A stretch of DNA of 64,000 nt from Aspidiotus rigidus (taxonomy: Eukaryota; Arthropoda; Insecta; Hemiptera; Diaspididae): positions 3,782,001 through 3,846,000 of the forward strand of contig JAVHKY010000034.1 in NCBI GenBank assembly GCA_035079385.1, written 5' to 3'. A program made the translations under genes and the position numbers. The notes beneath the pieces are model-generated. The model saw only the letters and a program-made list of their open reading frames with translations, had not been told where the DNA came from and did not search any database. Positions 1-9,860 of the stretch are shown here, piece by piece (positions within the stretch are counted from its first letter, which is position 1; every line of letters begins with the position of its first letter).

Positions 1-690
1 TATTTTCTCATGCCCCGTCCTGCAACCCACTCGAACCTCCCTAAATATATCTTCCAATATCAATGCAGCACTAAACAACAACTCCGAAACCATCGACTCA
101 ACCCTAACTTATTTACGCACCACTCAATTCTACAACTTCATATAATTCACCAACAAATTCCGTTCGATCGCCACTCAATTCCACCAATACGTACCTAATT
201 TAACCTAATTCAAGTAATGTTCTAAAATAAGATTGTAACGCCGAGCAAATAACCCTCGTGCAGTTTATAATGCTCGTAAAATAATAATAAAAAAAAAAAA
301 AAAAAAAATTATCGAGTATGACTAATAATAATGAAAAATAGCTAGAAAAATGAACAACTCGCCATTGCCACTATCCGTTCAAAAATAAATTTAACAAAAC
401 AAATAAAATTTGACAAAACAAAATTCAACGCTCTAGGGGCTGTGGGAAGCGAGATACAAGTGTACTAAATTTGAACGAAAAGGTTTCATCGGAAATAAAA
501 TCCAATGAACCCTTGGTAAAGAACGAACGAAGAATGAACCTGTCGAATGATGAAAGGTTCTTCACAATACACGTACTGATAACGAAAGTGGTAAACGTAT
601 AGGAAAATCCGCTTCTCCTAACGTAAGCAGCTACTCGCAGCTATTCGTAAGAAGCTACTCGTAATAGTGAAAAATTTTCAACAAAAGTAA
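1..690. other. Intergenic, no gene seen
   Basis: AT-rich DNA with no convincing coding signal. It contains a 20-base A run at 289-308. The short open frames have no recognisable protein features. Confidence 0.5.
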
Positions 691-1000
691 AAATTTCTCG
701 AGAACTACTCATCCGATCCTCAAAAAAAATGCAGGTGCACATCTTCAAATATAATACTACAATATGGCCGAGTTACAAAAAAATCCATCGGGTAGTTTCG
801 GAGGAGTTCCGCGGACAAAAAGGTACTCGAAATACTGCAAAATTTCTCAACAAATTGAAAATTTCTCGAGAACTACTCATCCGATTTTCAAAAAAATTTC
901 AGGTGCACATCTTCAGATATACTACTACAATATGGCCAAGTTACAAAAAAATCCATCGGGTAGTTTCAGAGGAGTTCCGCGGACAAAAAAATCTTATATA
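691..1000 (+). repeat. Two-copy tandem duplication, unit about 168 bp
   Basis: A block starting AAATTTCTCGAGAACTACTC occurs at 691 and again at 859. The copies share long stretches, for example GGTGCACATCTTCA and GGAGTTCCGCGGACAAAAA. The second copy stops where the AT run and the TIR transposon at 1016 begin, so the transposon may have landed at the edge of the duplication. The open frames running through both copies are a consequence of the repeat and do not look like a gene. Confidence 0.75.
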
Positions 1001-1015
1001 TATATATATATATAT

Positions 1016-2144
1016 GTTACCGTTAATGTCTTAAATCAGGTATTGTCTACAATAACTAGTAGTTCTTTACATTAACTGAAGTGAGGAGGTAATGTAGACA
1101 ACTGAAGAGAATAATGTACTTTATCTAGTTATTGTAAACGGTAACTGGCGGCAAACCGTTAATGTAGAAACTTCACAAAATTCACAGTTGTACGTTATGG
1201 AGATAGAGAAAACTCTCATCAGGTTCCAGCATGAAACTTCCTCATGATAACGACTGATTTCTTTCACGGTGGTTTCAACAGTATTCTGTAATATCTTATC
1301 TGTTGATGTTCTTCTTGTTGGTGTTCTTCATCTAAAATGGAGAAAAAAAGTGAAATGAAATTGAAATTTGACGAGGCTGTGAAAAGCCTAATTAAGAATC
1401 ATAATTGTGCGTTCAGCAGAGAAATATGCTGAGTACGTTCGGAAAGTTAAAATTTTGAGAAGTGGTGCTAAGAAAAGAGCCCGCTGAAAACACCGAGCAG
1501 CATAGATCCTCTGCAGCGCCCCCTTCTTCTGACTCATGTACACAGGATACCGTCGTACCTTACTCCGCTGGAAACACCGAGCAGCATACAAGCTCTTCCA
1601 AAAAGTCTGAATGCTCTTTGTGCGGCTGTGAAATTCAATCCCATCTGTCTGTGTGTGCTTTATGTGAACGCAAATCGTCTCTCACCGTTGATGACGTCCC
1701 TACTCATGCTCCCGAAACTTCCGTTCGTTCAGTAGCCTCAGCTCAGGCCGTTGGCAACGGTCAGGGATTTGTGCGATGTCACTGCACAAAGAAGTGCAAT
1801 ACAAAAAGATGCCTGTGCGTGAAACATGGAATCTTGTGCAACCCAAAATGTCACAATTCGACTTCTTGCTGCAATAAATAATTTTTTTTAATCACCAATC
1901 TTATTACGACACCATTAAATGTACATGACAAAGAATAACTTTTTATACTCACCGTTCTCCGCTGATTTTTATAGTTTAACGGTTTGCTACCCGTGACCGT
2001 ATACAATTCCTAGATAATGTAAACTATACCTAGTTGATGTACTCACAATTTTCCAAATTTTATACTCTACCCAATATAGTACGTTATTGTATACGTTATC
2101 TAGTTATTGTACACATTATCGTTTTTCAAGACATTAACGGTAAC
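1016..2144 (+). mobile_element. DNA transposon with terminal inverted repeats, internally deleted
   Basis: The sequence GTTACCGTTAATGTCTT at 1016-1032 returns as its exact reverse complement at 2128-2144, and both ends are flanked by (AT)n. Inside each end are repeated motifs close to CTAGTTATTGTA, which could be transposase-binding subterminal repeats. The 1.1-kb element carries only scraps of a coding region: a short N-terminal piece near 1337 and a cysteine-rich C-terminal tail ending at 1881. The catalytic middle is missing. This is the layout of a non-autonomous deletion derivative. Because the insertion lies in an AT microsatellite, the target-site duplication cannot be fixed. Confidence 0.8.
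1337..1881 (+). pseudogene. Remnant of transposase-like protein with CXC (tesmin/TSO1-like) tail
   Basis: The open frame ending at 1881 finishes in a cysteine cluster starting VRCHCTKKCNTKRCLC, a CXC-type zinc-binding array. Such tails occur on integrase-like proteins of some animal DNA transposons and on chromatin proteins. Upstream, an ATG at 1337 opens a lysine-rich start (MEKKSEMKLKFDEAVKSL) that stops after about 30 codons. A second piece, EKYAEYVRKVKILRSGAKK, continues it in another frame from 1419, and the cysteine tail lies in the third frame. At least two frame changes therefore separate beginning from end, and no DDE catalytic core is present. The middle of the frame contains a repeated ENTEQH motif. 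Assignment to a Ginger/KRBA2-like integrase is an inference from the head and tail only. Confidence 0.55.
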
Positions 2145-2529
2145 ATATATATATATAAGGAAACCTGAAATTTTTTTTTATGCTAGTTGTGATCTAGGAC
2201 CCCTAAAACGTCGAGAAAGTTCATTACCCACTCCCCCTGTTGACCTTGCTACGGGTGTAATACCTCACTTTTCTAGTTAGAAAAGTCGGTAAAATTCTGA
2301 AAAGTGATTTTTTCACGAACGCACGTGTCACGGTCGCCAGTATGTTATTAGATGTTACGCTATTCACAGAAAAGGATACACAACACACGTTCTAATCTTA
2401 TCTCGTGTTATACTGAACTGGTTTTTACATTGTAATCTACTACACTACCGCTACAAGTGCAACCACTATTATACTACAAACTACAACTTAATATTAGGAG
2501 ATGAATTGCTAGCAGCGAGTGAGCCTTGA
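2145..2529. other. Intergenic, no feature seen
   Basis: AT-rich spacer between the TIR transposon and the jockey-like remnant. I see no gene or repeat structure. Confidence 0.4.
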
Positions 2530-2800
2530 GTACAAGTAACTATTCAATGCCCGCTATGGGCTTACGTCTTAGTCGTTGGGTAGATGGTTGTTCCAGTAGC
2601 TGAAGTGCCTCTATGTTTGGAAGGCCTTGGAGTCGTTTGATGTACCTTGTCGTGGCTTTTGATGCGATTTGCTGGACAGTTTCCAGAGCCTGGTCTTCGT
2701 GCAACTGCTGGTTTGAATATACCACGGATCGAGCACAAACATCGAAGTTGTATTATTTCTCCCGTGATCTCACTTTCTATTTTTATCAGCACGTGGTTTC
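2530..2800 (-). pseudogene. Non-LTR retrotransposon remnant (C-terminus of jockey-like RT ORF)
   Basis: On the minus strand a frame reads NQQLHEDQALETVQQIASK followed by a region ending TQRLRRKPIAGI. This resembles the extreme C-terminus of jockey-clade ORF2 proteins: an N-x-L-H-x-D block, a short helical segment, then an L-R-R-basic end. The preceding minus-strand codons (IQQRAIRTATGNHVLI) fit the thumb region in a shifted frame. No RT catalytic motif remains. It is a short 5'-truncated fragment, as is usual for LINEs. Confidence 0.5.
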
Positions 2801-5239
2801 CGGTAGCTGTGCGTATTGCCCTCTGTTGTATATTATATCTATTTCTACCGGTATTACATTTACATTATGATTTTTCGTTTTCTATCTCCCCAGAGCTTAT
2901 TGTTTCGCTTCGGTGTGAGAAAATACGAAAACAATCTCTTACCGCGATACTGCACATTCTAGCACCCCACTTATCTAACTGAGAACGCCATAGCACATTA
3001 AGTCGGACAAATGAATTTCGAAGAAATAGCGAATCACCAAACGAGACGAGAAAATACCGTCGATGACAGCAAACAATTTCTATCAGCGGAATTCCGCATC
3101 GCCAATCATTTCCTTTGAACCTTTTTTTTTTTTTTTTTCAACGAAATCAGCAGCTCTTTGAGAGACGAAACAAAAAATAAAAATGAAAAAATTACACGAT
3201 GCTAAAACTCGGTCGTCGACAAAATAATTGTTGAAATAGGGACGCCGAAGTCTCCGTTTATAAATACGTCTTCCCTATCATTCGCTCGTCGACGCCGCGA
3301 CGTAAAATGCAACGATAGGAAAGCAAAACCTTTGAAAACCTCTGGCGTGACTGGGGTCAGCCTCAATTAATGATGGATTTTCCATTGTGTAAAAAGCGAA
3401 AGCGAAAAAGAGACGCTAGTATTAAGTCAATAGAAGAAAGGAGCCCGAAAACCGAAATCCGTCAAAGCGAACCACCCTTAGGTCGATTCCATTTATTTAA
3501 TTACAAACGCCAACCGAACTCAGAAATTAGATTCGATTCGAGGCAAAAACTTACGACGACGTATTTAAAAATTCCAATTATCGTTTTTCATTGGCTGTTT
3601 TTTTTCTCGTCATTTCTCTTCGTTCTCATTTTTTTTTTCAATATATCTATATTCGTCCTGTGCTTTCTCATTCGATAAATATGCCTAACCGAAAACACTC
3701 ATTTAATTACCTCCCGTCTACGCGAAAAAGTTTTTACTTTTTTTGTTTTCAACTATATACGAGTAAAATTGACCCGACTGTTCGACACTTTCTTTCTCCC
3801 TTTCGCTTTCTTTGTTTTAATAGGAGCGAGCTTTGCGTTTCTTTTGTACATATTTACGAGTAAAAATTTTCAGCTCCGAGTTTTTCGCGCTGTACTTTCA
3901 TTTTTATCTCGATGATGTCAATCTAGGTGGAAAGTTTTCAAGGTTGACATTACCATTTTCGTTCTGCTTCGTCGACCTAGAAATATATACGCGGGGTATT
4001 ATGCGGCCTTTTGAAATACAGCGCGAGCGAAAACGCCATCAAAGTTATAGGGGAGGGAAAATAGAAATTTCGCGGTCTATTGTACGTAAGCTTTTTGAAA
4101 CGATGCGAGCAAATTCTCTATAGTAGACCTCTTTTTCGCGAGACGAAATTACACATCACATGGCGCGAATTGATATACAGCCAGAGCAGTCGGAATCGCC
4201 GCGACGAGGACCCGAGACACAGAACGGGGAGAGTACTTCTTCGCTTAGGGTAGGCTCGACATTTAATTTTGATGCTCGAGCAGTACGAGGGTGGCGTTTT
4301 ATGTGCGACAATCATCATGGGTGTGATTGACGAGAAAATGTTCGATAGGATTGTCTGCGCTCGTATGTCACGCTTGCAGCCCGTCTCGAAAATACGACCA
4401 ATCGCTAGCTCGTATGCGAACAACGACTGTTTCGGCGAGAAAAAATTTAATACATGGTATACCAAACTTGCTACGCCTTTGGCAATCGATTCTCAGGTCG
4501 TAAAATCAGAGATGGGAGCAGTGAAGCGTGTCAGATACCACTTATAGGAACCATAATATAAATAACAGATTTTAAAGTGTCCAAATTTATAAAAAGTAAT
4601 CAGCGAGAACCGGGAAAGCTAACCCGGAATAGAAAATTCATTCTTCGAGAAAAGTTGTAATTGGGTGATCATTTGTCGTCTGGTGTGATCACCTTCGTTC
4701 TTTCTTCCCCTGTGACCGCCGAATTGTTCATCGAAGATTTCGGAAAATGTTATCCTTATTCCGAATACACCAGAAAAGCTGAGAAGCAATCTTCCATCGA
4801 ACTCCTCGTTGATCCTCAGAGAGGAGGGGTGCAGAATTTCTGTCACCAGACTGCTCACGGATATACAAATAATTCAGTGCAACCTCCCAATACAAGCAGA
4901 AGTGGGTATATTTATATAGGTTCCCTAAACTTCTTGATTAATGTGGTTAGGTATTAGTAAGAAAGTCGACCTTATGGATGACGTCATACTAAACTCTATT
5001 TCATTTTTTTTAAATTCCGTAGTTTTCGTCTTGTTTCGTCTTTTTAATCCTTTTCCTATTCCTTCTTTCAGTTCAATTGTATTTGCTCGTGAGTGACCAT
5101 CTTGTCGGAATAGGTGTAACTTGAAATGAAATTGAATAAAGTTGATTTTCTTCCCTTGATTAGCTCAAAGTCATTGATGGTGTCATAGTAACGAATCTTG
5201 ATGGTTTTTTGTGACAGTTCTCAGGATGTACCGGAAACC
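2801..5239. other. Intergenic, CG-containing, no gene supported
   Basis: The stretch from about 3000 to 4540 has many CG dinucleotides compared with the TE-rich parts, including GTCGACGCCGCGACG near 3290. It looks like unique, possibly promoter-proximal DNA. Open frames of 90-115 codons occur on both strands and overlap each other, with no domain, splice pattern or repeat to favour any of them. Confidence 0.4.
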
Positions 5240-5984
5240 GTTACGGGTTCTAATTAATGTTTTGGGGTAGTCCCAATCTTATGAGCAGAGCCCGGATTCC
5301 TCGGCATTTGTCGAATCATTTTGCTAAGGGCAAGAAGCATGAAAATCAGATGGAAGTTCATTTTAGGGGTAGTGGGGCCTGTAAAACAAATTTCATCTTG
5401 CCGAAAAGTGCCAAAAATGGAATAAATGCCGAAAACGGAGTTTAAAGCCAAATATGGCCGAAAATGACCATTTTGTGGAATATCGTCTAAAATTGTAAAA
5501 TTTTGGCCAAAATTTTCATTATCATTATAAATAGTATCGTCCCATAATTGGCCTTATTGGCTGTTGGACGACACTTTAAATAAATAAATAAATAATTTTG
5601 ATTAAAATTTAGCAATTTTGGTGAAAATTGGGCCGTTTTGTTTGAAAACGTTCAATTTTGAAAAATTGAAAATTTTGATTGAAAAATTCCCAGAGTTTAA
5701 TCCTTGAAAATCATTTATTTTGGTCAAAATCTCGTAATTTTCGTCGTAAATTGAGTAATTCTGACCGTGAATTCGTAAAAGCACTGAAAACGCATGTTTT
5801 CTTCATTTTTTTTTTTTTAATGCCGAATAATGCCGAAAAAGCAATATTGAGTGCCAAAACTTTTAATGTTTATTGCCGAAAAATCTGACCTCTGCTTATG
5901 AGTATATAAAATGCTTCATACGCTGTAGATTGGCCAACCAGCTCATCAACTTGGACCATTTTAACGTCAAAGGGTCGAAAGTCG
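5240..5984. other. AT-rich spacer, no gene seen
   Basis: Low-complexity AT-rich DNA with recurrent AAAATTTTG-like words and (AAAT)n near 5580. It leads into the fold-back-type repeat array. Nothing coding is supported. Confidence 0.4.
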
Positions 5985-6160
5985 AAATTTTTCCAAGTCG
6001 TTTTACTATCATATTATTATGGAAAGAGACTTGAAAAACTTCTCACACCTATGACGTCATCAGACCGTGACGTCACAGGGTCGAAAGTCGAAATTTTCCA
6101 AGACCTTTTGCTGTCATATTATATTATGGTAAGAGACTTGGAAAAATTTCACTGACTTAT

Positions 6161-6341
6161 ATAATCTTCGTAGTTCGGTTTATCTTCAAGAGACGTTTAT
6201 TCACTGTTGCTTTTCAATTTAATGATCATTGTACCGTATGTACTACGGTATAGTACAGATAATATAGATTGCTAAGCATAATAATAATCTCGTGTGCTCT
6301 CGAGTTGATGATTCTGCGATTATTGGGTTTCACAGTTTACA
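6161..6341. repeat. Terminal direct repeat (LTR) 1
   Basis: First 181-bp LTR copy, starting ATAATCTTCGTAGTTCGG and ending CACAGTTTACA. It is preceded by the target duplication CTTAT. Confidence 0.88.
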
Positions 6342-6907
6342 CGGCCATACTGACATCAACGTCGTCCCGACGTTGAACTCAAAAAAATATCCTTCAATTT
6401 GACAGCTTTGAAGGTTAACATTCTCGTGGCATTAATTGGGGAATGAGGATTCAAACCGAGTTTTTCTGGTATAATTTGGTTGAGCACGTTCACGGCCATT
6501 TTGACGCACAATGACGTCCTCGTCATTAAGAAAGGCCATTCGGTCATTCTGACTACAATTTTATCTTGTCGCGTTTGATTCTGTTGAAATATGTGCTGGT
6601 ATCGTTTTTAATCTTTCTGCGGGGCGTTTGAATTCCTTCAACTAGTCGTTAGAAGGCTCAATGGATCGAGTTTCAGTTATCTCATCGGTAGAGCGGTTTC
6701 AATTTCGCCAAATATCAAACGCGTATGTTATCTTCACCATTGGCTGCTCTGGACTGGTTTCAACGAACTTTGTTTCTTCGGAAGTGGTATCGCATTCGGA
6801 ATCGCGAGGAGAAAAAAAAAAAAGTTTTCTTGGTGGCGACAACTTCTCTGTTTGCTGAGATCGCGCAAGATGGCGTTGAGTTAGGCGCGGCTTATCCCAC
6901 TTCTGAT

Positions 6908-7088
6908 ATAATCTTCGTAGTTCGGTTTATCTTCAAGAGACGTTTATTCACTGTTGCTTTTCAATTTAATGATCATTGTACCGTATGTACTACGGTATAG
7001 TACAGATAATATAGATTGCTAAGCATAATAATAATCTCGTGTGCTCTCGAGTTGATGATTCTGCGATTATTGGGTTTCACAGTTTACA
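6908..7088. repeat. Terminal direct repeat (LTR) 2
   Basis: Second 181-bp copy, base-for-base the same as 6161-6341 on reading. It is followed by the target duplication CTTAT. Confidence 0.88.
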
Positions 7089-8840
7089 CTTATGACATCA
7101 TCAGATCGTGACGTCACAGGGTCGAAATCCGAAATTTCTGTGAAGTCCCTTTCCTATCTTATTGGGCAGTTTGAAATTGGAAATATTTTCAAGTCCCTTG
7201 CCCATCATATATTTTCAATAGGGAACTGATTTTATCGGGGGGGGGGGGGGGGGATTCGGAAGAAACGTCCCGGCAAAGCTCGGAGCTCAAAAATTTTCCT
7301 AATCCCCTTCCTATCATATATAGCTTTAAGAGGGCAGGGTCTGTGACGTCACAGTTTGATGACGTCATAGTGCAGTCTTGTGACGTCACAATTGAATGAC
7401 TTCATATACCAGTTTTTTTTCTAAGTCACCCGCCTACCTTACGTATATAGCTTAGGGACGGGACCAGTCCTATGACATTACATTTTGATGATTCCATATT
7501 TCACCCTTGTGACGTCACAATCTGATGTCGTCATAGGTCAGTTTTTTGTCCAAGTCCCCCTCCTATCATATAGAGCTTGGGGTCGGGACCTGTGACATTA
7601 CAGTTTGATGATGTCATAGTTCAGCCTTGTGACGTCACAATCTGATGACGTAATAGATCCGTTTTTTGCCCAAATCCTCCTCGTATCACATTATATAGCT
7701 TGAGGACGACTCCGGACGAGGCCTGTGACATTAGAAATTGATGATGTCATAGTTCAGCCTTGTGACATCACAATCTGACTACGTCACAGATCAGTTTTTT
7801 CAAGTCCGTCTCCTATTATATCTAGCTCCAAAGTGGCCTGTGGCGTCACAATTTGATCACGTTATAGGTCAGCCATGTGATCCTACAATCTGATGACGTC
7901 ATAGATAATTGTTTTTTATGTCCTTCTAAGCTTGGGAGCGGGGCTTGTGACATCCAATAGGTCAGTTTATGTCCACGTCCCCCTCCTATCATATATAGCT
8001 TGGGGTCGGGACCTGTGACATTACAGTTTGATGATGTCATAGTTCAGCCTTGTGACGTCACAATCTGATGTCGTCATAGGTCAGTTTTTGTCCAATTCCC
8101 CCTCCTATCATATATAGCTTGGGACGGGGCCTGTGACATTACAGTCTGATGATATCATACTTCAGCCTTGTGACGTCACAACCTGATAACGTCATAGATC
8201 AGTTTTTTTAAAGTCCCCCTCCGATCGTATATAGTTTGAGGGGCGGTGTGACGTCACAGATCAGTTCTTTTAAGTCCTTCTCGCCACTTTTTATATATAG
8301 CTCCAAAGTGGCCTGTGACGTCACAATTTGATGACATCATAGATCATTTTTTTCCAAGTCCCCTCCCTATCATATATATAGTTTAAGGGGGTGGGACCTG
8401 TGACGTGACAGTTTGATGACGTCGTAGATAATTTTTTTTTTTTTCTCATTTTCTATTATACATATAATAACTCAAAAGTAGAAATTTTAACAGGGAACCT
8501 GTTCTATGGGGGGTTTTTTTGAGAAATTTGCCGTGCGCCGTCCGACAAAAAACTTGGATAAATTTCGACTCTCGAGCCTTAATAAATATGATAAGTGAGG
8601 GACTTGGAAAAATGAAAAAATGTAGACTCTCGAGCAATATATTTCGCAGTCCTTAAAATAGGTTCAGGTCATTAATGACGTCCTATTCTATACTAGGTTT
8701 ATAGTAGGTCTAGGCCCAATTCATATACTAGATGTATCCTATGTTTAGGCATCCTCTCAATACCAAAACCAATTTGACTCATAAAACAGGTTTCCTGCGT
8801 TCCTCGTTTAACTTCGTTAAGGAAGCCGTCGCGTCCTTTC

Positions 8841-9429
8841 TTCAAGTGTCCCTCAATTTATCTAAGTCCCTTTCCCATCATTTATAGATTGATGGTCGAC
8901 ATTTTTCCAAGTCCAATCCGTGTTGTATATGATAAAAGAGGGATTTGAACCATTTTCGTTTTCGTTGGACATCATACGGCATACGACGTATTCTTTAAAA
9001 ACTCCTCCAAAGCACCGGTTCCCTGTTATAATTCGCAGCTTTCTATTTGTACTCTACATGGTTAATAGACTGTGTTCTTTGCCTCTGAAACGCCAAGAAA
9101 TTCGAAGAGGAAAGAACACTCAACTGGTCGCACGCACAGAAGAACATCGACAGTTTATCAAAACGAGATTGATGTACAGCTGCTTTTCTTCAGTCTTCCT
9201 CCCTCCCTTCTTCTGATTTTTCACCATAGAGGTCACGCTGGATCCCCGTTCTCTTTCTCGGTCTCCAGTCTTACCGACTGACTCATCTTTTGAAACACTA
9301 CGGCTTCAATATGTTGTGGTTGCTGGTAGACCACCTATGGCCAGAAACCCTCCCCTCTAAAGATGAATCAGGAGTATGAGTTCGTCTGTCCCTTCACTCT
9401 CTTAAACTCTATATCCTCCAATGAGGACA
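8841..9429. other. No gene seen; degenerate fold-back-family words
   Basis: Scattered fragments such as AAGTCCCTTTCCCATCAT near 8865 suggest old fold-back repeat material. No coding region is supported. Confidence 0.35.
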
Positions 9430-9860
9430 TCGTTTTTCTGTTACACTGCTGCTAATTATCGATGATGACCTGAACGCATTACAACGAAAATATCGAGTAA
9501 AACGATCTGAATGGAAGCTCGGGCTTCTGCGAAATTCTACTATTCTCAAAAAGAGTACGGAAAAATGAAACGCTGTCATTATAGTGGACGTTATCGGCCC
9601 GGATATCTGAGCATTTGGCTTGATGACTATCTCAGATGTAGAGTCCACTGTCTGAAGACACGACTAAACAAATTAAAGGCAATTTTCCGTAATATATTTG
9701 GGTACTCTAGCCGAGCCAGAAAGATCACGTTAGCGGGTACAGTAGGCCCAATGATGAGATATGGCGCAATGGTTTTTACGGAATCTATATGTGTGGGAAC
9801 GTGAACGTCTTCGGTCTTGTCGGAGCGGGATATTACGAATTCCTAATTTTAACCAAAAAA
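9430..9860 (+). pseudogene. Non-LTR retrotransposon remnant (RT thumb/connection region, R1-like)
   Basis: The plus-strand frame at 9511-9804 reads YLSIWLDDYLRCRVHCLKT, then a basic segment, then RKITLAGTVGPMMRYGAMVF. This order (YLG-W-LD-L--VH--KT, then a basic helix, then a --P-LLYGA block) is the conserved stretch just C-terminal to the RT catalytic domain in R1/I-type LINEs. The FADD-containing part should lie upstream but is not readable, so the copy is truncated and decayed. Clade assignment is tentative. Confidence 0.55.

Larger units (their letters stand above)
6161..7088. mobile_element. Miniature LTR retrotransposon (TRIM-like), with 5-bp target duplication
   Basis: Two 181-bp direct repeats at 6161-6341 and 6908-7088 read identically over their whole length and enclose 566 bp. 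The pentamer CTTAT lies directly outside both (6156-6160 and 7089-7093), as a target-site duplication should. The interior has no gag or pol; its longest frame is 63 codons on the minus strand. On the minus strand the LTR begins TGTAAACTGTG, and the adjoining interior begins ATCAGAAGTGGGATAAG, which I think resembles copia-type primer-binding regions; this is an impression. The element sits inside the TGACGTCA array, so it inserted after that array formed. Identical LTRs mean a recent insertion or gene conversion. Confidence 0.88.
5985..8840. repeat. Repeat array rich in TGACGTCA palindromes (fold-back family), with right-hand end
   Basis: Diverged repeats of roughly 100-160 bp alternate a block like CAAGTCCCCCTCCTATCATA with paired palindromic octamers in contexts GTGACGTCACA and GATGACGTCATA. 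By eye I count about thirteen exact TGACGTCA octamers, with many one-base variants. A G run lies near 7240. The array ends in the fold-back core ACAGGGAACCTGT at 8490-8502, followed by a right end reading GTTCCTCGTTTAACTTCGTT and GGAAGCCGTCG near 8835. That end also occurs at 22.8, 53.2 and 53.6 kb. The left limit is not clear. An LTR element interrupts the array at 6161-7088. Confidence 0.75.

Noticed and set aside
729..1075. Two overlapping plus-strand frames of about 100 codons
   Set aside because: They run through a 168-bp tandem duplication, so the repeated peptide is a by-product of the DNA repeat.
4118..4547. Opposed frames of 115 and 92 codons
   Set aside because: Both strands are open over the same interval, with no domain or codon evidence to choose either.
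7235..7255. G run as a possible G-quadruplex or regulatory element
   Set aside because: A single homopolymer within a repeat array; such runs also occur at 13470, 15465 and 51580 and are likely slippage products.
5985..8430. CRISPR-like regular repeats
   Set aside because: Repeats are diverged, unequally spaced and contain palindromic octamers within a eukaryotic mobile repeat; no spacers or cas genes.
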